Assembly (NCBI GenBank): GCA_044228045.1
Contig: JBGAVQ010000351.1
Span: 1-5,100, forward strand
Direction: 5' to 3'
Origin: JAXLVB01 sp044228045
Lineage (GTDB): Bacteria; Bacteroidota; Bacteroidia; Cytophagales; Spirosomataceae
Length of the DNA: 5,100 nt
Under the pieces are notes generated by a model that made no database searches, had not been told where the DNA came from, and saw nothing but the letters and a program-made list of their open reading frames with translations. The position numbers were made by a program, and so were the translations under genes. Of the stretch, positions 1-5,100 are shown one piece after another. Numbering within the stretch: position 1 is the stretch's first letter; each line of letters opens with the position of its first letter.

Positions 1-2128
1 CGTACTCGAAGACCTAAAAGCCAATACCGACTGGCAAAAAGAAGTAACTCGCACTGCCTACACCCAAAACCATAATATTTCGCTGGGCGGTGGAGCTGAC
101 AAGTTGACCTACTACGGCTCGTTTGGTATTCAGAACCAACAGGGTATCTTAAAAAACAATCAGATGGATCGCTACACGGGCCGTATGAATGTGACACAGA
201 AGTTTATGGATGACCGACTGAGTGTAGATGTAAACCTTAATGCAACTTACACCAAAAATGAGCGTCCGCCTATTGGCAGTATGCTGGGGGCAGCCATTTC
301 GACCAATCCAACATATCCAGCTTATGATGCCAACGGTTTGCCATTTAAGTATGCAAGTGGAACTAACCCATTGATTACTTTAGCTTTAGAAAAAGACATC
401 ACAACTATCAATCGAGTGATTGGTAGTATCTCGCCTTCTTTCAAAATTATGGAGGGTTTAGTCTATAAACTCAATTTTGGTATAGATAATTCTACGTCGG
501 TGCGTGATTTGCAGTCTTTAGCTAATGCTGTTCCGTTGCAGGATGGTCGCCTCGAAACCATCTATGCCTACAACCGAAATAGGCTCGTAGAAAATTATCT
601 TACCTATACACTCAACAAAACAGATTACAGCCTTTCTGCATTGGTTGGTCATTCGTATCAGAAAATATTTCTGCAAGGACGTAGCAACAGCATCAACAAG
701 TTTCCGATTTCAAGCATAGAACCTCAGTATAACCCTGGTTTAGGCCAAGAACTCACCTTAGCCAACAACAAACCGGGGGGATACGCTTTGATTAACGAAC
801 TGCAATCTTTTTACTCAAGGGTTAATTATCAGTACAAAGATAGATACTTGGTAACCGCTACCGTACGGGCAGATGGTTCTTCTAAGTTTGGTGCAAATAA
901 CAAATATGGTATCTTCCCGTCGTTCTCGTTGGGATGGCGTATTTCAGAAGAAGCCTTCATGAAATCATCGGCTTTCAATGAATTGAAATTGCGAGCAGGT
1001 TGGGGACGTACTGGTAATCAGGAGATTCCATCCAAAATCACCCAAGCCTTATTTACTTCACAGGTTTCAGCTTCAACCAGCTATCCATTGTTCTCGACAG
1101 GTGCATATCCTGCAGGTACTTCTTACTCTCGCTTGGCTAATCCTGATATTCAATGGGAAGCCTCCAATCAAACCGATATTGGTCTTGATTTTGGGCTATT
1201 CAATGGCGCACTGTCTGGTTCAATTGATATTTTCAATAAAATTTCAACAGATATTTTGTTAGAAGTAATTCCAGCTGACCCTGTTCAGCCCGCTGGTACA
1301 TTTTGGAGTAATGTGAAGGATATGGAAATATCAAACAAAGGCGCTGAAATAGAACTCAACTACCGATATACTGCAGGTAGTGGCTTACGCTTGGATGTAG
1401 GTGGCAATATTACATTTATTAAAAACAAAGTAACCAACTCACCTTATTCTGTTATCCCTTCTGGATCAGCATCTGGCTCAGGTTTAACCTCCGCTACCAT
1501 CAATGGCTATTTGAACGGCGAACCTATCGGTACATTCTATTTGAAAGAATTTACTGGTTTTGACGACAAAGGATTGAGTACCTACCGTGATGTGAATGGT
1601 GACGGATTGGTAACGGATAATGATAGGGTGGCTTCGGGTAGTGCATTGCCTACCAAACAATTTAACTTCAACACAAGTGTTGCCTACAAAGGGCTTGACT
1701 TGGTAGTTAATTTTAATGGGGTATCTGGGAATAAGTTGTATGACAATACGGCCAACTCCAATTTTTACAAATTGAGATTATCAAAGGGTATCAACACAAC
1801 AGCTGAGGCTATTGCTAATGCTAACGAATCAGTAAATAACGCTGCCCCTGTCTCTACAAGATACCTCAAAGACGGTGCATTTTTCCGATTAAACAACGTT
1901 GCTTTGGGCTACAATGTTAATACTAAAGCCTTGGGTATCAATAAGTGGGTTTCGGCTATTAGGCTTTCTGTTACAGGACAGAACTTGTGGGTAATTACCA
2001 AATACGATGGCTACGACCCTGAGGTAAACACAGACAGAACCATCAACGGCATTTCGTCGTATGGCATTGATTACCTAAGCTATCCAAAAGCTAAATCTGT
2101 GATTTTTGGGTTAAATTTAACATTTTGA
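1..2128 (+). CDS. SusC/RagA-family TonB-dependent outer-membrane receptor, C-terminal part (5' end outside window)
   Basis: This is the outer-membrane beta-barrel half of a SusC-like, TonB-dependent nutrient importer, which normally pairs with a SusD-like lipoprotein. The reading frame is open from base 2 with no stop, giving 708 visible residues; the family is usually about 950-1100 residues, so the signal peptide, the N-terminal carboxypeptidase-regulatory-like domain and the plug are missing because of the window edge. A TTG at 104 lies inside the gene and is not the start. Family marks (visible numbering): NTDWQKEV at 8-15 just after the plug, RADGSSKFG at 289-297, LRAGWGRTGNQ near 330-340, a calcium-loop-like DVNGDGLVTDND at 530-541, FFRLNNVALGYN near 627-638, and GQNLWVITKYDGYDPEVN near 659-676. 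The protein ends in GLNLTF; a terminal aromatic residue is typical of outer-membrane barrels. A SusD-like gene starts 110 bp downstream. The family is certain; the substrate cannot be read from the sequence. Confidence 0.96.
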   Translation, partial: VLEDLKANTDWQKEVTRTAYTQNHNISLGGGADKLTYYGSFGIQNQQGILKNNQMDRYTGRMNVTQKFMDDRLSVDVNLNATYTKNERPPIGSMLGAAISTNPTYPAYDANGLPFKYASGTNPLITLALEKDITTINRVIGSISPSFKIMEGLVYKLNFGIDNSTSVRDLQSLANAVPLQDGRLETIYAYNRNRLVENYLTYTLNKTDYSLSALVGHSYQKIFLQGRSNSINKFPISSIEPQYNPGLGQELTLANNKPGGYALINELQSFYSRVNYQYKDRYLVTATVRADGSSKFGANNKYGIFPSFSLGWRISEEAFMKSSAFNELKLRAGWGRTGNQEIPSKITQALFTSQVSASTSYPLFSTGAYPAGTSYSRLANPDIQWEASNQTDIGLDFGLFNGALSGSIDIFNKISTDILLEVIPADPVQPAGTFWSNVKDMEISNKGAEIELNYRYTAGSGLRLDVGGNITFIKNKVTNSPYSVIPSGSASGSGLTSATINGYLNGEPIGTFYLKEFTGFDDKGLSTYRDVNGDGLVTDNDRVASGSALPTKQFNFNTSVAYKGLDLVVNFNGVSGNKLYDNTANSNFYKLRLSKGINTTAEAIANANESVNNAAPVSTRYLKDGAFFRLNNVALGYNVNTKALGINKWVSAIRLSVTGQNLWVITKYDGYDPEVNTDRTINGISSYGIDYLSYPKAKSVIFGLNLTF

Positions 2129-2138
2129 TTTACGTTCA

Positions 2139-2183
2139 GTTTACAGATAAAGAATAACCAATTAAGAGCGGTTCACTGTAAAC
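2139..2183 (+). repeat. Inverted repeat in the susC-susD gap
   Basis: The 110-bp gap between the two importer genes contains GTTTACAG (2139-2146) and its exact reverse complement CTGTAAAC (2176-2183), separated by 29 nt. Each arm is preceded by the same GTTCA (2134-2138 and 2171-2175). The 9-mer ATAACCAAT also occurs twice, at 2154-2162 and 2207-2215. No T-run follows the stem, so it is not a standard terminator. It could be a weak mRNA hairpin that sets the susC:susD ratio, or a dyad bound by a regulator. The arms are short enough for chance to be possible. No convincing Bacteroidota promoter (TTTG with TAnnTTTG) was seen in the gap, which fits co-transcription of the two genes. Confidence 0.35.
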
Positions 2184-2238
2184 AGAAAACTAATAAACAG
2201 TAACGGATAACCAATCCCAAACTAAACACACAACAAAA

Positions 2239-3924
2239 ATGAAAAGGAAATTAACCATATTACTATCAATTGCCTGTATCATGGTGGTAGGTAGTTGTAC
2301 CAATTTAGAAGAAGTCATTTTAGATGAGACCAATGTTACAGGGCTTTCAGACAAGCAAGCCGCCGAGGGCATAATTGCACCTGTGTATGCAAGGTTGCCT
2401 GATATTTTTCTACACACCAACTATTTTGCAATTCAGGAGATATCTACTGACGAAGCTATTTTGCCTTACCGTGGCGGTACCGATTGGGGTGATAATGGTA
2501 TCTACTTGAACATGCACGCCCATACCTATGGTAGTACTGACCCTAACTTGCGAAATACGTGGAATTTGATTTTACAAGGGATGTCAAGAGCAATTACGGC
2601 CATCAATACGCTGCCAAACCTCAATGACCCTGTTTCTAAAACCTACTTGGCTGAGGCACGAGGTATGAGGGCTTATTACTCAATGCTTACCTTAGATCTC
2701 TTCGGTTTGGTTTTTGTGAAAGATGATTTGGGCGAAAACTCAAAAATTATTCGTGGAGATGCTGCCGTAGAATACATCAAAAACGAACTTTTGGCCATTG
2801 AACCCAATGTGGATGCGTCGGTTGGGCCTGGTCGAGTTAGCAAAGGCGTAGTTTGGGGATTATTAGCTCGCTTGCACCTAAACGCTGCTTTTTACAGAGA
2901 CCCGTATGCTGCTCAATTTACATTTAAGCCAGAAGACATGGACAAAGTGGTTGAGTATTCTGACAAAATCATTAACTCTGGACAATACCAATTGTCAAAA
3001 GATTACTTCTCTCTTTTTAATGGTGATAATCACGACAACAAAGAGCTGATTTTTGCAGTAGATCAACGAGCCGATTTGAACGGACACAACCGTATGGCAT
3101 ATTTCTCATTATCTGGTGACCAATTCCCTCTGCCTGCCTATCCAAATGCCAATGGTACCGATGGCCCAGCCATTACTCCCGATTTTTATCGCTCATGGGC
3201 AAATGCGTACGCTCCCAAAGACCCAACCGTGGATCCACGTTTTTACAAACAAAATTTATCAATCTACTCAAACCCAGCCGATTCGTGTGTAGCTGAGGCA
3301 AGTTTCAATATTAACAGAGGCATTTTGCGAGGTCAACAATATGGCTTGATTCGTAGAAATGGTGTCTTTTTGAAATGCCCAGATGGCCGATTCAAAGTAG
3401 CCAAGCTATTCCATGATACTCGTAACAAACCTACTTTGGCTGTTGATTTTACTGAGCAAGTAGATTTTACAGTAGCAGGTAGCAACTATAACACAGGTTA
3501 TAGAGTAGAAAAATATGAGTTTAGTAAAAAGTCGGTTAGCGGAAGAAACTTCGGAGAAGCTGACATTGTTATCCTTCGGTTAGCTGATGTGTACCTAATG
3601 CGTGCCGAAGCCAAACTTCGTAAGAGTAATGATGCGGCTGGTGCTTTGGCAGACGTTAATTTTGTGAGAGCCGCTCGTTCGGCTACTACGCCACCGCCAG
3701 CACTTACATCCATGACCTTAGACCTCCTGTTCCGTGAACGTGGCTTTGAGTTTTATTGGGAGTCGCTACGGCGCACCGACATGATTCGTTTTGGTAAATA
3801 TGAAGGAACGTGGACCGAAAAAACAAACAGCGATAAGCTAAAAAGGCTGTTCCCGATACCGCAAACTGCTATTGATGGAGCCTCAAACCTTCCTGGGTAT
3901 TTGGTTCAGAATCAAAGCTATTAG
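2239..3924 (+). CDS. SusD/RagB-family nutrient-binding outer-membrane lipoprotein
   Basis: This is a 561-residue surface lipoprotein that, by family knowledge, caps the SusC barrel and captures the substrate before import. The start ATG is supported by a lipoprotein signal peptide: basic MKRK, a hydrophobic stretch at 5-17, then lipobox VGSC with the lipidated cysteine at residue 20. An A-rich stretch (ACACACAACAAAA) precedes the ATG in place of a Shine-Dalgarno sequence, as is usual in Bacteroidota. The N-terminal SusD-like TPR region shows AEARGMRAYYSMLTLDLFG (138-156) and KGVVWGLLARLHLNAAFY (202-219). The C-terminal RagB/SusD domain shows ILRLADVYLMRAEAKLR (445-461), FRERGFEFYWESLRRTDMIR (498-517) and LFPIPQTAID (537-546). 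The length is normal and no lesion is visible. Two cysteines besides the lipidated one, C350 and C380, lie in the mature protein and could form a disulfide. Position behind the SusC-like gene confirms the pair. The ligand is unknown; the MIOX gene downstream only hints at an inositol-containing compound. Confidence 0.97.
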   Translation: MKRKLTILLSIACIMVVGSCTNLEEVILDETNVTGLSDKQAAEGIIAPVYARLPDIFLHTNYFAIQEISTDEAILPYRGGTDWGDNGIYLNMHAHTYGSTDPNLRNTWNLILQGMSRAITAINTLPNLNDPVSKTYLAEARGMRAYYSMLTLDLFGLVFVKDDLGENSKIIRGDAAVEYIKNELLAIEPNVDASVGPGRVSKGVVWGLLARLHLNAAFYRDPYAAQFTFKPEDMDKVVEYSDKIINSGQYQLSKDYFSLFNGDNHDNKELIFAVDQRADLNGHNRMAYFSLSGDQFPLPAYPNANGTDGPAITPDFYRSWANAYAPKDPTVDPRFYKQNLSIYSNPADSCVAEASFNINRGILRGQQYGLIRRNGVFLKCPDGRFKVAKLFHDTRNKPTLAVDFTEQVDFTVAGSNYNTGYRVEKYEFSKKSVSGRNFGEADIVILRLADVYLMRAEAKLRKSNDAAGALADVNFVRAARSATTPPPALTSMTLDLLFRERGFEFYWESLRRTDMIRFGKYEGTWTEKTNSDKLKRLFPIPQTAIDGASNLPGYLVQNQSY

Positions 3925-3929
3925 GTAAT

Positions 3930-3975
3930 AATTTATGCTGGTGTTTGGTGTATATAGCTGACACCAGCATAAATT
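3930..3975 (+). terminator. Strong hairpin after the SusD-like gene, possible terminator or mRNA 3'-end stabiliser
   Basis: A perfect 15-bp stem, 3930-3944 with 3961-3975 (arms AATTTATGCTGGTGT and ACACCAGCATAAATT), closes a 16-nt loop. It begins 5 nt after the SusD-like stop codon. The outer side can extend by four more pairs in RNA, two of them G-U (3926-3929 with 3976-3979). The sequence after it (GTTGGACTG) has no T-run, so it lacks the mark of a standard intrinsic terminator. It may protect the importer mRNA from 3' decay or only partly block read-through into the next gene. Confidence 0.6.
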
Positions 3976-4020
3976 GTTGGACTGATTTATGCCTTAATAC
4001 GAGCAGCAAATCAGGATTTT
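3967..4020 (+). other. Two weaker stems overlapping the post-susD hairpin; attenuator-like arrangement
   Basis: ATTTATGC occurs twice, at 3931-3938 inside the left arm of the strong hairpin and at 3985-3992. Both copies are complementary to GCATAAAT (3967-3974), so the middle arm can pair upstream (15 bp) or downstream (8 bp, 10-nt loop), but not both. A further stem, CTGATTT (3982-3988) with AAATCAG (4008-4014), shares bases with the downstream copy and is followed by GATTTT. This gives segments pairing 1:2, 2:3 or 3:4 in the style of transcription attenuators. The pairings are seen directly; regulation is inference, and the 15-bp stem should dominate unless something prevents it. No leader peptide was identified. 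Confidence 0.3.
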
Positions 4021-4063
4021 ATCCCTTGTGTTACTAATTTTTCATAAAATAATTGCTAATATA

Positions 4064-4930
4064 ATGTTCTCAGAAAAAGAAATCTCACCCTTAACCAGCT
4101 TGGATGAATGGGAAGATGACGTACTGCTACGTTACCCCGAGCCTAACACCATTGCTAAAGCCAAAGACGAATTTCGGGATTATACCGACCCCAAGCGTGA
4201 AACCGTGAAGGAATTTTATCGGCTAAACCATACTTACCAAACGTATGACTTTGTATTGCAAAAAGAAGCCGAGTACTTGAAATTTGACAAAAAAGAAATG
4301 CCTATTTGGCAGGCTTTTGACTTTTTGAATACTTTGGTAGATGACTCTGACCCAGATATTGAACTGGATCAATTGCAGCACCTTTTTCAAACCTCTGAAG
4401 CCATCAGAGCCGACGGTCATCCAGATTGGTTTGTACTAACTGGCCTTTTGCACGACATGGGCAAAGTGCTTTGTTTGTTTGGCGAACCCCAATGGGCAGT
4501 GGTAGGTGATACGTTTCCGGTTGGTTGCCAACACTCAGACAAAATTGTCTATCCTGAGTTTTTTGAAGCTAATCCCGATGCACATGATGAGCGTTTCAAC
4601 ACAAAATACGGTGTTTACGAGCCAAATTGTGGCTTAAAGAATGTAAAAATGTCTTGGGGACATGATGAGTATTTGTATCAGATGATGAAGGATTATTTGC
4701 CAGAAGAAGCCTTGTACATGATTCGATATCACTCATTTTATCCACAACACCGTGAAAATGCATACGACCATTTGATGGACGCACACGATCACGAAATGTT
4801 TAAATGGGTACAACTTTTCAATCCGTATGATTTGTATTCAAAAGCCCCTGTTCCACCCGATGTGACGGCTTTGAAACAATACTATAACGACCTCATTAAG
4901 AAGTACTTGCCCGAAACTTTGAAGTTTTAA
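4064..4930 (+). CDS. MIOX: Inositol oxygenase (MIOX family), myo-inositol to D-glucuronate
   Basis: This predicted cytoplasmic enzyme uses a mixed-valent di-iron centre to cleave the myo-inositol ring with O2, giving D-glucuronate (EC 1.13.99.1). I chose the ATG at 4064 (288 residues, MFSEKEIS...), close to the 285 of human MIOX; a GTG at 4028 would add 12 residues with no counterpart in the family. All six iron ligands known from the mammalian enzyme can be placed: H106 (HLFQTSE), H130 and D131 (LLHDMGK), H200 (SWGHDEY), H223 (RYHSFYP) and D256 (FNPYDLYSK). Likely substrate contacts are also present: R38 in FRDY, D93 in LVDDSDPD, K134, the GDTFPVGC loop (148-155), S224 and K260. The run FGEPQWAVVGDTFPVGC (139-155) is nearly identical to animal MIOX. 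No signal peptide is visible. The gene is co-oriented with the SusC/SusD pair, 139 bp after it, so joint transcription is possible but not shown. The glucuronate could enter the uronate pathway toward 2-keto-3-deoxygluconate; no such genes lie in the window. Confidence 0.96.
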   Translation: MFSEKEISPLTSLDEWEDDVLLRYPEPNTIAKAKDEFRDYTDPKRETVKEFYRLNHTYQTYDFVLQKEAEYLKFDKKEMPIWQAFDFLNTLVDDSDPDIELDQLQHLFQTSEAIRADGHPDWFVLTGLLHDMGKVLCLFGEPQWAVVGDTFPVGCQHSDKIVYPEFFEANPDAHDERFNTKYGVYEPNCGLKNVKMSWGHDEYLYQMMKDYLPEEALYMIRYHSFYPQHRENAYDHLMDAHDHEMFKWVQLFNPYDLYSKAPVPPDVTALKQYYNDLIKKYLPETLKF

Positions 4931-4935
4931 AGGCT

Positions 4936-4970
4936 AAACCCCACAAGGTTTTGGAAACCTTGTGGGGTTT
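4936..4970 (+). terminator. Perfect 16-bp hairpin after the inositol oxygenase gene
   Basis: AAACCCCACAAGGTTT (4936-4951) pairs perfectly with 4955-4970 around a TGG loop, starting 5 nt after the MIOX stop codon. This is a very stable stem with a C/G-rich lower part. Only three T residues close the right arm before CTATG, so the run is short for a standard intrinsic terminator, although A/T-flanked symmetrical stems can act in both directions. From memory, closely similar hairpins recur between genes in Bacteroidota genomes, so this may be a copy of a dispersed palindromic repeat that serves as a terminator. Confidence 0.65.
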
Positions 4971-5026
4971 CTATGCTTTCCTTAGATGAAATAACCAACT
5001 AATAATCAATAGTTTACATTTAGATT

Positions 5027-5069
5027 AATCCCCGAATATGCACTAATTTGGCATATTTTAGGGATTTTT
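5027..5069 (+). terminator. Second downstream hairpin with T-run, likely intrinsic terminator
   Basis: The stem pairs AATCCC (5027-5032) with GGGATT (5061-5066) and AATATGC (5035-5041) with GCATATT (5051-5057), plus one G-U pair (5034-5058). A small internal loop separates the two parts, and the hairpin loop is 9 nt. The last stem bases run into TTTTT (5065-5069), then CTATTTT. The T-run is on the + strand side only, so it fits termination of + strand transcription coming from the MIOX gene. It would act as a back-up to the perfect hairpin 57 bp upstream. The remaining sequence of 4971-5100 holds no credible reading frame on either strand. Confidence 0.5.
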
Positions 5070-5100
5070 CTATTTTAGAAGTGCTAACATTTAAAAATAC

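Noticed and set aside
104..106. TTG that could be read as the start of the SusC-like gene
   Set aside because: The same frame is open back to base 2 and encodes conserved family sequence (NTDWQKEV...) upstream of it, so the TTG is an internal leucine codon and the true start lies before the window.
1589..1624. EF-hand or dockerin-like calcium loop DVNGDGLVTDND in the SusC-like protein, as a sign of a fused domain
   Set aside because: This motif is a normal conserved part of SusC/RagA-family barrels, so it does not indicate a fusion.
2190..2420. Minus-strand reading frame of 76 codons across the start of the SusD-like gene
   Set aside because: It lies antisense to the signal-peptide region of a clear gene, shows no recognisable family, and is best explained as a shadow frame.
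3498..3713. Minus-strand reading frame of 71 codons within the SusD-like gene
   Set aside because: It is fully antisense to conserved SusD-domain coding sequence, with no independent support.
4035..4042. TAATTTTT as a Bacteroidota -7 element for a separate MIOX promoter
   Set aside because: It matches TAnnTTTG except for the last base, but no TTTG or TTG lies at the usual spacing upstream, and such T-rich strings are frequent in this AT-rich gap.
4028..4063. GTG start that would lengthen the inositol oxygenase by 12 residues
   Set aside because: The extra residues (MLLIFHKIIANI) have no match in the MIOX family, and the ATG at 4064 gives the expected length; they do not form a convincing signal peptide for this cytoplasmic enzyme.
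4223..4784. Two minus-strand reading frames (4223-4420 and 4596-4784) within the inositol oxygenase gene
   Set aside because: Both are antisense to conserved MIOX motifs and show no domain or initiation signal of their own.
5047..5078. TTTG (5047-5050) with TATTTTAG (5071-5078) as a promoter for a gene beyond the window
   Set aside because: The spacing of 20 nt is tolerable, but the -7 element is imperfect, both parts overlap the terminator-like hairpin and its T-run, and no start codon follows in the window.

Overview
The window suggests a Bacteroidota genome, and I infer a free-living Cytophagales-type (Spirosomaceae-like) member. The evidence is a SusC/RagA-type TonB-dependent receptor followed directly by a SusD/RagB-type lipoprotein, AT-leaning base composition, and start codons preceded by A-rich stretches with no Shine-Dalgarno sequence. 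The order- and family-level placement is a guess, because there is no rRNA or other marker gene here.

Layout: all three genes lie on the + strand. Positions 1-2128 hold the C-terminal 708 residues of the SusC-like porin, whose start lies upstream of the window. A 110-bp gap carrying a short inverted repeat and a 9-bp direct repeat leads to the complete SusD-like lipoprotein (2239-3924). A 139-bp gap follows, with a perfect 15-bp hairpin and two weaker stems that overlap one another. Next is a complete inositol oxygenase of the MIOX family (4064-4930), with every metal ligand and most known substrate contacts conserved. The last 170 bp hold no gene but contain two successive hairpins: a perfect 16-bp stem with a 3-nt loop, and an imperfect stem followed by a T-run that looks like an intrinsic terminator.

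How the genes may work together: SusC and SusD family proteins form a lidded outer-membrane importer for oligosaccharides or other nutrients. MIOX is a cytoplasmic di-iron oxygenase that turns myo-inositol into D-glucuronate. Co-orientation and proximity allow the idea that the importer brings in an inositol-containing compound, but the hairpin between susD and MIOX could equally separate two transcription units. I saw no mobile element, tRNA, rRNA or CRISPR array. The least expected items are the mutually exclusive hairpins in the susD-MIOX gap, the eukaryote-like MIOX beside a nutrient importer, and the perfect hairpin after MIOX, which resembles a dispersed repeat.
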